From NCBI RefSeq assembly GCF_007273535.1, contig NZ_RIBP01000001.1:620001-684000 (forward strand): 64,000 nt of DNA. Direction: 5' to 3'. The notes beneath the pieces are model-generated. The model saw nothing but the letters and a program-made list of their open reading frames with translations. It was not told the DNA's origin and searched no databases. The translations under genes and the position numbers were made by a program. Source of the stretch: Niallia circulans. Lineage in GTDB: Bacteria > Bacillota > Bacilli > Bacillales > Cytobacillaceae. Shown in pieces: positions 24,024-33,680 of this stretch (positions are counted from its first letter, which is position 1; every line of letters begins with the position of its first letter).

Positions 24024-24817
24024 GTTTTTTTAATTGTATAAACTTTATAGACTAAGTTACTGGCAACTTAATACTTTGAGGGAAGGGAAGATAAGCAAAT
24101 ATTAATCAGTGAGACGGTAGTGTATAAAATTATATTTCATCTAACTTAAGACTAAAAAGAACTTAGGTATCGATGTATTGGATAAGGAAGGTTCAATTAA
24201 TGGATGATCTGTAAAGGTATGGACGATAAAATACACGCAATGCGAAATTACAACTGCAAAGATTAGAAACTAGTTTATAAAGTACATATATTGAATTTCA
24301 TTTCCTTTTAATGCACTAAATTGCCAGCAAAAACAGGGGGAATATAATTCACATTAAAGTACGTTTGATTATTTCAGTCCATTTTGCTTTGCGATTGGTG
24401 AGATTTCATGTAGTATAATTTTTTACGAAAAAAGGAGAATTTCGCCGCCGTATTATTTAAAAGTAAAAAAAGTATGAAGGTTTTATAAAGTTGCCTGGTG
24501 GGAAGAGAGAGAAATAGAATATATTTTCGTATAAAAAAAAGTCTAATGAGGACTACTCTCATCAGACTTTTTGCATTTTTTTAGGCGGAATTCAAATCGA
24601 AATTCGTTAAAATTTGAGTAATTTTGTTGACAAAAAAATTCAAAGAGACTCTATTGACTCTAGTTCCAAAAAAGGGTTGAATAGTGTTTAGACACAACAT
24701 ATTGAGATATATTTATAAAAAACATCTGTATTTAGTAGCCCTTGTATGTTTTAAGGGTATAGGATAGAATATTGCTTTTGCCCCTATTCTATCAAAAATC
24801 TTAAGGAGGGAATAATT
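24024..24817. other. Long AT-rich intergenic region before nrdI
   Basis: About 790 bp in which I see no supported gene on either strand. The only firm element is a terminator-like hairpin at 24540-24572. A single NrdR-box-like sequence (acacaaca-tattgaga, 24692-24707) lies 110 bp before nrdI. The rest may be decayed sequence or hold an unrecognised RNA. Confidence 0.5.
24540..24572. terminator. Orphan terminator hairpin
   Basis: agtctaatgag pairs with ctcatcagact (one mismatch), flanked by A8 on the left and T5 on the right, so it can act in both directions. No adjacent gene explains it on the left. Confidence 0.7.
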
Positions 24818-25219
24818 TTGTTTATCGTGTTTGACAGTAAAACCGGGAATGTGCGCCGCTTTGTCCAAAAACTAGAGCTGCCAGAACATAATTTAATAGA
24901 ACTAAAGGCTGGACTTAAAGTCTATGAACCTTTTATACTATTAACTTATACAACTGGGATGGGGCAGGTTCCTCAAACAACATTAGACTTCCTTAAGGTA
25001 AATCACACCAATCTTTATGCAGTCGTATCGAGCGGTAATAAAAATTGGGGGCAAAACTTTGCTTTAAGTGCAAATAAGATATCAAATATGTACGGGGTGC
25101 CAATTCTCCATAAGTTTGAGATGAGCGGCATGCCCGAAGATGTGGAGATAGTTAGGGAAAGGGTGCAAAATATTAGCTATGAGACACATAGAATTAAACA
25201 ACGAAGTGACACAGCTTAA
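24818..25219 (+). CDS. nrdI: NrdI flavodoxin, ribonucleotide reductase maturation factor
   Basis: A 133-aa flavodoxin starting at TTG 24818 eight bases after AAGGAGGG. FMN-site features are FDSKTGNVRRF (5-15), TYTTGMGQVP (about 44-53) and SSGNKNWGQNF (about 69-79). NrdI supplies the oxidant that converts Mn2-NrdF to its tyrosyl-radical form. It is first in nrdI-nrdE-nrdF and overlaps nrdE by 41 bp. Confidence 0.93.
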   Translation: MFIVFDSKTGNVRRFVQKLELPEHNLIELKAGLKVYEPFILLTYTTGMGQVPQTTLDFLKVNHTNLYAVVSSGNKNWGQNFALSANKISNMYGVPILHKFEMSGMPEDVEIVRERVQNISYETHRIKQRSDTA

Positions 25220-27272
25220 CGAAAAAGGTTTCTTCCGTCTGGAGAAGGATAAGGAGGCAGTTGCTGAATTTCTTGTATCCGAGATTGAGCCGAAATTAAT
25301 TCGTTTTGAATCTGTGGCACAAAAATTTACTTATATGGTGGAAAAAGATTTTTATTATCCGCAAGTGCTTGACCAATACAGCATATCAGACATTGAAGAC
25401 ATCACAAATGTAGTTTATAACTATGAATTTAAATTCCAGTCTTATATGGCAATTTCGAAATTCTATAAAGATTATGCCTTGAAGACAGATGACAAAAAGA
25501 ACTACTTAGAAACATACGAAGATCGCATTATCATCGTTGCACTATTTTTAGGACAAGGTGATGCTGCGAAGGCGAAGAAAACCGCAATCGCAATGATTGA
25601 GCAGCGCTATCAGCCTGCTACACCAACATTCTTAAATGCAGGCAGAAGCCGCCGCGGAGAAATGGTATCCTGTTTCCTATTGGAAATGGACGATTCCTTA
25701 AACTCCATCTTCCATAATATCAATACATCAGGTCAGCTTTCGAAAATAGGCGGCGGTGTTGCCCTTAACCTATCGAAACTGCGCGCACGTAATGAACAAA
25801 TCAAAGGCATCGATAATGCAGCTTCAGGTGTTGTGCCTGTTATGAAGCTGTTAGAAGACACTTTCTCCTACGCTAACCAGCTTGGCCAACGTAAGGGTGC
25901 AGGTGCTGCTTACTTGAACATCTTCCATTGGGATGTTGTAGAATTTTTGGATACAAAAAAAATAAATGCCGACGAAAAGTCACGTATTCAAACACTTTCC
26001 ATCGGTTTAATTGTAGAAAACAAGTTCTTCCAATTAGCGAAGGAAAACAAAGACTTTTATGTTTTTGCACCGTTCAGTGTATTTAAAGAATATGGTGTAC
26101 ATTTAGATGATATGCGCATGGATGAAATGTATGACGAGTTAGTCGCAAATCCAAACGTGAAAAAGCGTGTCGCAATGACAGCACGCGAGATGATCACAAA
26201 GATTGCCCAAATCCAGCTGGAATCAGGCTATCCATACTTTATGAACAAATCCAATGCAAATAAAGCGCATGCGCTTAAAGACATTGGCCAGATTAAAATG
26301 AGCAATTTGTGTACAGAAATCTTCCAACTTCAGGAAACTTCTGAAATTACCGATTACGGCCAAGAAGATATCATTCGCCGTGATATTAACTGTAATCTTG
26401 GTTCGCTAAACATTCCTAATGTGATGCAGCCTGGTGATGTGTTCAGAGATTCTGTGCATGTCGGAATTGAAGCTTTAACAACCGTCTCAGATATTTCAGA
26501 CGTACAGAATGCACCATCTGTAAAAAAAGCAAACGAAGAACTGCATGCGATCGGTTTAGGTGCAATGAACCTGCACGGATATTTATCAAAAAACCGCATT
26601 AGTTACGAGTCTGATGAAGCAAGAGACTTCACCGCGACGTTCTTTATGATGATGAACTATTACTCCATTGAAAAAAGCATGATGATTGCTAAAGAACGAA
26701 ACGAAACGTTCAAAGACTTTGATAAATCTGAGTATGCAAAAGGCACTTACTTTGCAAAATATAAAGAAGTGAGCTATGCACCAAAAACGGATAAAGCGAA
26801 GCAATTATTCGAAGGTATCTATATTCCTACATGTGAGGATTGGGCAGAACTAGCTGCTTTAGTACAAGAATATGGTATGTACAACGCTTACCGTTTAGCT
26901 GTTGCACCAACACAATCTATTGGGTATATCCAAAATGCTACTGCATCTGTAATGCCTGTCGTTAACCAAATTGAGTCACGCACATACGCAAACTCAACGA
27001 CATATTACCCAATGCCTTATATGGATGAAACGAATTTCTGGTTCTATAAATCAGCGTTCGATATGAACCAATTTAAGGTTATGGATTTGATTGCGGCAGC
27101 ACAAGAGCATGTTGACCAAGGTATCTCAACAATTCTTTATGTAAACTCAGATGTTTCTACAAAGGAATTGGCACGCTATTATATTTATGCAAATGAAATC
27201 GGCTTAAAATCACTATACTATACACGCACACGTAACTTGGCGATCGATGAATGTATCGCATGTGCAGTATAA
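25179..27272 (+). CDS. nrdE: Class Ib ribonucleoside-diphosphate reductase alpha subunit
   Basis: A 697-aa catalytic subunit that reduces NDPs to dNDPs. Landmarks: ATPTFLNAGR..RGEMVSCFLLE (about 145-170, active-site Cys), the LSKIGGGVALNLSKLR nucleotide loop, a NLCTEIFQL..CNLGSLN active-site region (about 390-410), and a C-terminal CIAC redox pair. APTQSIGYIQNATASVMP (about 575-592) has Gln where B. subtilis has Gly and is closer to the S. aureus sequence. It lacks the N-terminal ATP cone, as usual for class Ib. The start at ATG 25179 is inside nrdI. Confidence 0.94.
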   Translation: MRHIELNNEVTQLNEKGFFRLEKDKEAVAEFLVSEIEPKLIRFESVAQKFTYMVEKDFYYPQVLDQYSISDIEDITNVVYNYEFKFQSYMAISKFYKDYALKTDDKKNYLETYEDRIIIVALFLGQGDAAKAKKTAIAMIEQRYQPATPTFLNAGRSRRGEMVSCFLLEMDDSLNSIFHNINTSGQLSKIGGGVALNLSKLRARNEQIKGIDNAASGVVPVMKLLEDTFSYANQLGQRKGAGAAYLNIFHWDVVEFLDTKKINADEKSRIQTLSIGLIVENKFFQLAKENKDFYVFAPFSVFKEYGVHLDDMRMDEMYDELVANPNVKKRVAMTAREMITKIAQIQLESGYPYFMNKSNANKAHALKDIGQIKMSNLCTEIFQLQETSEITDYGQEDIIRRDINCNLGSLNIPNVMQPGDVFRDSVHVGIEALTTVSDISDVQNAPSVKKANEELHAIGLGAMNLHGYLSKNRISYESDEARDFTATFFMMMNYYSIEKSMMIAKERNETFKDFDKSEYAKGTYFAKYKEVSYAPKTDKAKQLFEGIYIPTCEDWAELAALVQEYGMYNAYRLAVAPTQSIGYIQNATASVMPVVNQIESRTYANSTTYYPMPYMDETNFWFYKSAFDMNQFKVMDLIAAAQEHVDQGISTILYVNSDVSTKELARYYIYANEIGLKSLYYTRTRNLAIDECIACAV

Positions 27273-27283
27273 TGAAAGAACAC

Positions 27284-27310
27284 GGGGAGCTGCGTCTCCC
27301 CCTTTATTTT
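27284..27310 (+). terminator. Hairpin between nrdE and nrdF
   Basis: ggggag-ctgcgt-ctcccc followed by CTTTATTTT. It probably attenuates rather than abolishes nrdF readthrough, or stabilises the nrdE message. Confidence 0.6.
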
Positions 27311-27332
27311 TGGGTACACTGGGGGAAAGAAA

Positions 27333-28319
27333 ATGACTAAGTATGCTGTTAACTGGAATCAGCATGAAGATGATTACACACAAATGTTTTATACACAAAA
27401 TACGCGACAGTTTTGGCTGCCGGAAGAAATCAGTCTTTCATCTGATAAAAATACTTGGGGCGAATTGTCGCCAACAGAGCAAGACACTTACATGAAAGTG
27501 CTTGGCGGGTTGACATTGCTTGATACAGAGCAGGGCGGCGAAGGAATGCCGCTGATCAGCATGCATGTGAGCGGATTACAGCGTAAAGGCGTACTGTCTT
27601 TCATGGGGATGATGGAGCAAATCCATGCGAAATCCTATTCGACCATCTTTACAACGCTTGCTACAGAGGAAGAGATTGACCAAGTATTTGACTGGGTCCA
27701 CAATCATCCACAATTACAGAAAAAGGGCAAGCTTATCTCTGAATATTACCAAAAGCTATTCAAGCCTGAGGTTAGCAAGTATGATTTATACATGGCAACT
27801 GTTGCATCTGTTTACTTGGAATCATTCTTATTTTATTCTGGATTCTTCTATCCATTGTTCCTAGCAGGGCAAGGGAAGCTGACAGCATCTGGCGAAATAA
27901 TAAACTTAATAATTCGCGACGAAAGTATTCACGGTGTTTATGTTGGTTTGATAGCTCAAGAGCTATACGGCCAACTGACAATTGAAGAACAAGAGCGTGC
28001 TGCAAAAGAAAGACTTGATTTAATCGAAACACTCTACCAAAATGAGTTAGGATATACGCAGGATTTGTACGAAAAAATCGGCCTAGTTGACGAGGTTAAT
28101 AAATTTATTCGATACAATGCCAACAAAGCGTGCATGAATCTTGGCTATGAAGCTGTTTTTGCGTCAGAAGCAATCAACCCGATTGTTGAAAACGGCATGA
28201 AAACAGATACGAAAAACCATGACTTCTTCTCAGTTAAAGGAAATGGTTATGTTAAAGCAACAAAAGTAGAACCATTATCAGATGACGATTTTGTGTTTGA
28301 CTGGAAAACAAACGAGTAA
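27333..28319 (+). CDS. nrdF: Class Ib ribonucleotide reductase beta subunit (radical-generating)
   Basis: A 328-aa small subunit. The dimetal ligands are visible: Asp in TLLDTEQG (about 64), Glu and His in [10 protein letters not shown] (about 94-98), Glu in YLESFLF, and Glu/His in RDESIHG. The radical Tyr follows in HAKSYS. In this class the native cofactor is a dimanganese centre built with NrdI. It lies 60 bp after nrdE, with its own SD GGGGGAAAG. Confidence 0.94.
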   Translation: MTKYAVNWNQHEDDYTQMFYTQNTRQFWLPEEISLSSDKNTWGELSPTEQDTYMKVLGGLTLLDTEQGGEGMPLISMHVSGLQRKGVLSFMGMMEQIHAKSYSTIFTTLATEEEIDQVFDWVHNHPQLQKKGKLISEYYQKLFKPEVSKYDLYMATVASVYLESFLFYSGFFYPLFLAGQGKLTASGEIINLIIRDESIHGVYVGLIAQELYGQLTIEEQERAAKERLDLIETLYQNELGYTQDLYEKIGLVDEVNKFIRYNANKACMNLGYEAVFASEAINPIVENGMKTDTKNHDFFSVKGNGYVKATKVEPLSDDDFVFDWKTNE

Positions 28320-28326
28320 TGACAAG

Positions 28327-28354
28327 ACCAGCTTCTTTTGGAAGCTGGTTTTTA
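28327..28354 (+). terminator. Terminator after nrdF
   Basis: accagcttc-ttttg-gaagctggt followed by TTTTTA. Confidence 0.85.
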
Positions 28355-29374
28355 TTTGGGGGCAGGCCCGGTGGACTCTCTTACAAGCAGTGTGGCAGGC
28401 AGAAGAATTTCTTGATTGGCTGTTTCTTTATTATTGATTCTCCACAATAACTGTTCAACCGCTCTTTTTCCGAAAAGCTCAAGATCGATGTCCATTGTTG
28501 TGATTTTCGGTGTTGCAAGCTTTGATAGTTGCCCATTATCAAAATTAGCAACGGAAATATGTTCAGGAATTTTATAGCCGGATTGCAACAGATACGAGCT
28601 GACAAGAAACCCTAAGCCGTCATTAACACAAAACCAGGCTGTTGGCTGTTTAGACACTCGTTTCATCGCTGCTTTAACACTGTCCCCATCTTCCTCAATG
28701 TCTGCAAGTATTACACAGTCATCCTTAGTTAGTCCATATTGGCTTAATGCTAACTGATATCCTTCCAATCTTTCATAATAGCTTGGAGAAATGGAAATAT
28801 TGCCAACAAATCCAATCTCTTTGTGCCCCAATTTCACTAAATGTTCTACAGCGATAAAGGCGCCAAAACGATTATTTGTTAAGACTGCATCTGCAGTGAT
28901 GTGAGGATGATGATGATCAACTAACACTGTAGGAATGCCTGTAGCGATAATTTTTTGGATATATTCTGTTCTCAAGTGGGACAAAATTAATACTCCATCA
29001 ACCGCACCATTGAGAATAAGGGAAGGTAATGCAAGGGAATTGATGGCTTCTTTGCTTATCGATTGGATCATTAAGCTATTGTTTTGACTAGTCAGCTCTT
29101 TTTCAATACTTAAATAAATTTCCCCGAAGAAGCTTTTAAGTGAAAATGCATAATCAGAGGCAATAAGCGCAATTTTTAAGGATTGGCTGTCAGAGTTATA
29201 AAGGTAATTCTTGCGAAGAGGCAAATATTCATAACCTAGCTCTCTTGCGGTTGCTTCTACTAAATGCCGTGTTTTTTCACTAACTCCCGCCTTCCCAGTT
29301 AATGCTTGAGAGACGGAATTTTTCGAAATTTTTAATTGGTCGGCGATATCTTGCATCGTAATTTTTTTTGTCAT
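28352..29374 (-). CDS. LacI-family transcriptional regulator of the mannoside locus
   Basis: A 340-aa repressor: N-terminal LacI HTH (TMQDIADQLKISKNSVSQALTGKAGVSEKTR, about 6-36) with hinge, then a periplasmic-binding-protein-like sensor (about 67-335; LNGAVDGVLIL, VLVDHHHPH, FVGN). It is divergent from the ABC transporter operon, and a LacI-type palindrome lies in between at 29555-29568, so it most likely represses that operon until a manno-oligosaccharide or derivative binds. Confidence 0.85.
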   Translation of the reverse strand: MTKKITMQDIADQLKISKNSVSQALTGKAGVSEKTRHLVEATARELGYEYLPLRKNYLYNSDSQSLKIALIASDYAFSLKSFFGEIYLSIEKELTSQNNSLMIQSISKEAINSLALPSLILNGAVDGVLILSHLRTEYIQKIIATGIPTVLVDHHHPHITADAVLTNNRFGAFIAVEHLVKLGHKEIGFVGNISISPSYYERLEGYQLALSQYGLTKDDCVILADIEEDGDSVKAAMKRVSKQPTAWFCVNDGLGFLVSSYLLQSGYKIPEHISVANFDNGQLSKLATPKITTMDIDLELFGKRAVEQLLWRINNKETANQEILLPATLLVRESTGPAPK

Positions 29375-29683
29375 AAACTCATTCCTTCAACTAATTGAAA
29401 ACAATATTATTCATAATACTACCATACATGACAAAATAATGTCATGCTGCAAAGTATTTATCGTTATTATTAGTGTAAATTAACTATGTTTTTTAGCAAG
29501 TATTTAGTCCAAAAAGAGCGTTGAATTATCTAAAGGACAATGTGATAATTTTAGTTGTAACGTTACAATAATTATAAATAATTTCTAGTAATTCAACTTG
29601 TAATTTAGAGATTGACCTTACTGAAATGGATTTCCAGATGATGCTTTTCTGGTAAAGTAATGAAATCTAAACGGGGTGATATC
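29375..29683. promoter_or_regulatory. Divergent control region with LacI operator
   Basis: Contains the perfect palindrome ttgtaacgttacaa (29555-29568) with the central CG typical of LacI/GalR operators, and a second inverted repeat catgac-N8-gtcatg near 29426-29445 close to the regulator gene. The promoters themselves are not certain by eye. Confidence 0.7.
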
Positions 29684-31003
29684 ATGAAGAAAAAACTTAT
29701 TAAAGTGGTGTCTTTAGTGGTGGCAGCAACAGTTTCGGTATCGGTTTTAGCAGGTTGCAGTGGTGGCGGTAAAAAAGAATCAGATAAGAAAGGAGTCACA
29801 ACGATAGAATTTTGGGCTGCGCCAAATCTTCCGCAACAAGCCTATTGGAAAGAAATGGCCAAGGAATTCGAAAAAGAAAACCCTAAGATTAACATAAATG
29901 TTAGCGCTATCAAGGAGAGTCCTTCATCAGAAGCTAGCATACAATCGGCAATTGCCGGGAAAAGTGCTCCTACTATGTCTGAAAATATAAACCGCGGATT
30001 TGCCGCACAGCTTGCTGAAAGTAAGGCGCTTGTGCCTCTAAATGAAATAGAGGGCTGGGAAGACGTTATAGCAAAGCGAAACATGACAGAAACAGTTAAA
30101 CCGTGGGAATTCTCCGATGGGAATCAGTATGTACTGCCTATCTACTCTAATCCGATGCTATTTGGCTGGAGATTGGATATTTTAAAAGAGGTTGGAATTA
30201 ATGAGGCTCCTAAAACATATAGCGAAATGCTTGAAGCTACAAAAAGGCTGAAGGCAAAGTATCCTGATAAATTTTTGTGGGCCAAGCCTGATTTAGCTGA
30301 TCCGACAGCGTGGAAGCGATGGTTTGATTTCTTTATGCTGTATGATGCTGCCTCAGAAGGAAATAACTTCATTGAAGGAAACAAGTTAGTTGCAGATGAT
30401 AATGCCGGATTACAGGTATTGACCCTCATGGATAATCTGCGTAAAGAAAATGCCTATTTGTTAAAAACAGTTACAGATCCATTTGAAACAGGTGTAGGTA
30501 TTTTCACTGACATTGGTCCTTGGACGCTGACATACTGGGAAGAAAAGTTTCCAAAAATGGTTTACGGAGAAACTTTTACACTTGCACCACCACCTGTTCC
30601 CAATAACATGGATACAGAAAATGTAAGAACATTTGCGGATACGAAAGGATTAGTTATCTATGCCTCAGCAACAGAGGAACAAAAACAAGCGGCGATGAAA
30701 TTCATCAGTTGGGTGTATTCAAACCCCGAGCATGACTTAAAGTGGCTTGAACAGACCAATTTGCCTCCTGCGCGAGACGACTTAGCTGAAAATGAAGCCT
30801 TTACAACATTCTTCAGTGAAAATCCTGCACTGCAGCCGTATGCGAATGCTGTCCCGAATGGAATTCCGTCAATCGACAATCCAAAATATAACGAGCTGCA
30901 AACCTTTATTGGCCAACATGCTGTCAATCCAATTGTAAAAGGAAAAACTACTCCAAAAAACGGGTGGAATGACATGAAAAAGGCAATAGAGGGAGGGCTT
31001 TGA
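29684..31003 (+). CDS. ABC sugar transporter substrate-binding lipoprotein
   Basis: A 439-aa extracellular solute-binding protein (family 1): signal peptide with lipobox LAGC (Cys24), then a two-lobed sugar-binding fold (TTIEFWAAPNLPQQAYWKEMAKEF near 39-62). ATG 29684 with GGGGTG is chosen over ATG 29660. First gene of a transporter with two permeases; no ATPase is present, so it likely shares an MsmX-type ATPase. The downstream GH130 enzyme suggests a mannoside ligand. Confidence 0.88.
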   Translation: MKKKLIKVVSLVVAATVSVSVLAGCSGGGKKESDKKGVTTIEFWAAPNLPQQAYWKEMAKEFEKENPKININVSAIKESPSSEASIQSAIAGKSAPTMSENINRGFAAQLAESKALVPLNEIEGWEDVIAKRNMTETVKPWEFSDGNQYVLPIYSNPMLFGWRLDILKEVGINEAPKTYSEMLEATKRLKAKYPDKFLWAKPDLADPTAWKRWFDFFMLYDAASEGNNFIEGNKLVADDNAGLQVLTLMDNLRKENAYLLKTVTDPFETGVGIFTDIGPWTLTYWEEKFPKMVYGETFTLAPPPVPNNMDTENVRTFADTKGLVIYASATEEQKQAAMKFISWVYSNPEHDLKWLEQTNLPPARDDLAENEAFTTFFSENPALQPYANAVPNGIPSIDNPKYNELQTFIGQHAVNPIVKGKTTPKNGWNDMKKAIEGGL

Positions 31004-31004
31004 T

Positions 31005-31880
31005 TTGAGAAAGCAAAATGGAGTGGGCTGGTTTTTTGCCAGTCCATACCTCCTTTATGCCATCCTATTTTTTGCAATCCCGTTAGTATGGTCTTTTTAT
31101 TTATCAACAACTGATTGGAACTTAATATCACCAGAATACAATCTTAAGGGATTGGCTAATTACTTAGAAGTGTTCCGGTCTCCTGGAGTACAAGCAGCAT
31201 TCCTTGTTACCTTTAAGTTTATGGCAGTGTTTGTGCCATTGGTTATCGTCATGTCTATGATTGTTACGGCAATCGTTCATGGGCTTCCTAAATTTAAAGG
31301 TATCTTTCTAATCGGATTTTTCCTGCCGTATTTAGCATCTGGAGTCGTGTCTTCCTTTATCGTTAAAGGATTGCTTTCCTATAATAGTCCCCTTAACACA
31401 ACATTAAGAGAAAGGTTTGGCATGGATATTGATTGGCTTGGTTCTCCTTTTGTTGCATTATGTGTAGTCGCATTTATCATCGCTTGGAAATTTACTGGTT
31501 ATTATGCGTTAATCCTTACCTCTGGCTTTGAAAGTATAAATGCTGAAATATATGAAGCAGCAGCAATCGATGGTGCAAATGCTTGGCAGCGTTTCTTTAA
31601 GATAACACTGCCAATGCTCTATCCAGCAATTTATACAGTAATGATTCTATCTATCGGTGTTACATTCGGCATCTTCACAGAAGTATATCAATTAACTGGA
31701 GGCGGACCGGATTATGCAACAAATACATGGCAAATGGAAATCTTCACGCAAGCCTTTAAAAATTTGCAAGCTGGTTATGCTTCTGCGGTAGCCATTGTTG
31801 CTTCTGTTGTTACGTTTTTATCCATTTTCGTCATAAGAAAACTTTTAGAAATGTGGGGAAAGCGCAATGGTTGGGTCTAA
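31005..31880 (+). CDS. ABC sugar permease, MalF type
   Basis: A 291-aa inner-membrane permease with six helices and the ATPase-coupling EAA loop YEAAAIDGANAWQRFFKITLPML (about 183-206). TTG 31005 follows GAGGGAGGG and lies one base after the binding-protein stop. Pairs with the next permease to form the membrane channel. Confidence 0.88.
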   Translation: MRKQNGVGWFFASPYLLYAILFFAIPLVWSFYLSTTDWNLISPEYNLKGLANYLEVFRSPGVQAAFLVTFKFMAVFVPLVIVMSMIVTAIVHGLPKFKGIFLIGFFLPYLASGVVSSFIVKGLLSYNSPLNTTLRERFGMDIDWLGSPFVALCVVAFIIAWKFTGYYALILTSGFESINAEIYEAAAIDGANAWQRFFKITLPMLYPAIYTVMILSIGVTFGIFTEVYQLTGGGPDYATNTWQMEIFTQAFKNLQAGYASAVAIVASVVTFLSIFVIRKLLEMWGKRNGWV

Positions 31881-32700
31881 TAGAAAAGGATTGTTGTTGC
31901 TCCGCTATATATTCGCAAGCGTGCTTTTATGTATAATGGTCTTTCCATATCTGTATATGGTGATGAGTTCATTTGCAGTGTGGGATCAAGTGGACCAAAG
32001 TTTGGTGCCAGCTAAGTTCACATTACGCTCATATGAATGGCTGTTCGGTGGTGGTGATGTGTCTGTTCCGAGGCCATGGATACGTGCATTCTTCAATAGT
32101 GTCATTGTTTCTGCAGGATCAACTGCACTTATGATGGTCTCTGGTGCTGTTGTTGCATATGCATTAGCGAAAATGAATTTTAAAGGACGAAAAACAGTCG
32201 ATAACATCATCCTATTTCAAATGTTTTTCCCAGCGATAATTTTGTTAGTGCCATCGTTTTTGATGATACAAAATGCAGGTTTGTATGACACTTATTGGGC
32301 GATGATTATTCCAAAAGCATTGAGCTTATGGGCTGTGTTTATGTATACGAACTTTTTTCGGGCAATTCCAGATACTTTTTTAGAAGCAGCCAAACTGGAC
32401 GGGGCAGGCCATCTGCAGATTTTGTCGAAAGTAGTGCTGCCGATGTCAAAATCAATAACAACAGTTGTTTTTCTGTTCTTGTTTATGGAAAGATGGTCAG
32501 AATTATTATGGGATATGCTTGTCATCCAGAGTGAGAATATGCTGACACTTAACGTGCTGTTATCGCAAATGTTTGGACCATACGGCGGTTATCCAGGACC
32601 GATGTATGCTGCTTCTGTATTACTGACATTGCCTATTATAATTCTATTTCTTTTCTTTACGAAGAAATTCCAAGAGGGTATGCAATTTACATTAAAATAA
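31867..32700 (+). CDS. ABC sugar permease, MalG type
   Basis: A 277-aa permease with six helices and EAA loop LEAAKLDGAGHLQILSKVVLPM (about 171-192). It overlaps the preceding permease gene by 14 bp, indicating translational coupling. Completes the membrane part of the importer. Confidence 0.88.
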   Translation: MVGSNRKGLLLLRYIFASVLLCIMVFPYLYMVMSSFAVWDQVDQSLVPAKFTLRSYEWLFGGGDVSVPRPWIRAFFNSVIVSAGSTALMMVSGAVVAYALAKMNFKGRKTVDNIILFQMFFPAIILLVPSFLMIQNAGLYDTYWAMIIPKALSLWAVFMYTNFFRAIPDTFLEAAKLDGAGHLQILSKVVLPMSKSITTVVFLFLFMERWSELLWDMLVIQSENMLTLNVLLSQMFGPYGGYPGPMYAASVLLTLPIIILFLFFTKKFQEGMQFTLK

Positions 32701-32732
32701 ATGGTGGCAAAATGGTTTAGAGGAGTGAACCG

Positions 32733-33668
32733 ATGACGAAAAAACATATACAAACATGCAAAGAATTGTTAGCGGCATTTCAGAGTAATCCTCACACAAC
32801 TAATCCTGAAAGGTTAAGATTTACAAATGTTGGTCTTAAGGATGTATACAATATAACAGCACCATTTAAGGACGACGGAAAAGGAACAATTGCAGGAAGA
32901 GTTGAGTCACGGGACAGTGAGGAATCAGAGGTTCACTTCTTTACGCAAAAAAATGGGGAATGGAAACAGAGAAGCGATACCCCAGTATTTAAGCTTCAAG
33001 ATCCTTTTGTGACTAAAATTGCCGGAGAGCTTCTATTCGGAGGAGTCGAAACGTTTCCCCATCCAACAAAAAAGCATTCATTAGGCTGGCGAACTATTTT
33101 AATGAAAGGCAGTACAATAGCTAACTTAAAACAGTTTGCAAAAGGACCTGATGGTATGAAGGATTTACGAATAGTGGAATTACTAGACGGTACTGTCGGT
33201 ATGTTTACAAGACCACAAGGAGCAAAGGGCGGCAGAGGCAAAATAGGCTTTAAGCGGTTATCTTCGTTAGACAAAATAACAGTGGAAGAAATAGATAGTA
33301 CGCCATTGTTAGAGAATCAGTTTGCGTATGATGAATGGGGTGGAGTTAATGAAGCTCATGCGCTTTCGAACGGAAAAGTTGGTGTATTAGGACATATTGC
33401 CAGATTTGATAACCAAAAAAATCGCCATTATTATCCGATGGTGTTCATGATTGATCCTGAAACTGGCTACTATTCAGACATAAAGATAATAGCAGCCCGG
33501 GCTAATTTTCAGGAAGGACCATCTAAACGGCTGGATTTACAAGATGTAGTTTTTAGTGGCGGAATAATTCGGAAACCTGATAAAACCGCTGATTTGTATG
33601 CAGGGATTAGTGATGCAGAAGCACAAAAAATAACCATTCCAGACCCTTTTTTACCATATGAAACCTAA
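32733..33668 (+). CDS. DUF1861 family protein, probable glycoside-active enzyme
   Basis: A 311-aa DUF1861 protein: repeated blades of a five-bladed propeller are suggested by DVYNITAPF, GRVESRDSEESEVHFF, FVTKIAGELLFGGVETF and GVNEAHALSNGKVGVLGHI. There is no signal peptide, so it acts in the cytosol on the imported sugar. Its position between the importer and the GH130 gene supports a role in mannoside breakdown. The precise reaction is not known to me. Confidence 0.72.
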   Translation: MTKKHIQTCKELLAAFQSNPHTTNPERLRFTNVGLKDVYNITAPFKDDGKGTIAGRVESRDSEESEVHFFTQKNGEWKQRSDTPVFKLQDPFVTKIAGELLFGGVETFPHPTKKHSLGWRTILMKGSTIANLKQFAKGPDGMKDLRIVELLDGTVGMFTRPQGAKGGRGKIGFKRLSSLDKITVEEIDSTPLLENQFAYDEWGGVNEAHALSNGKVGVLGHIARFDNQKNRHYYPMVFMIDPETGYYSDIKIIAARANFQEGPSKRLDLQDVVFSGGIIRKPDKTADLYAGISDAEAQKITIPDPFLPYET

Positions 33669-33680
33669 GGAGGTTGTGAG

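Noticed and set aside
24374..24562. Minus-strand 62-aa frame
   Set aside because: No SD, odd composition rich in Phe, Leu and Lys from AT-rich DNA, and it runs through a terminator hairpin.
24692..24707. NrdR box upstream of nrdI
   Set aside because: Only one degenerate copy is seen, without the usual second box 31-32 bp away, so NrdR control is not claimed.
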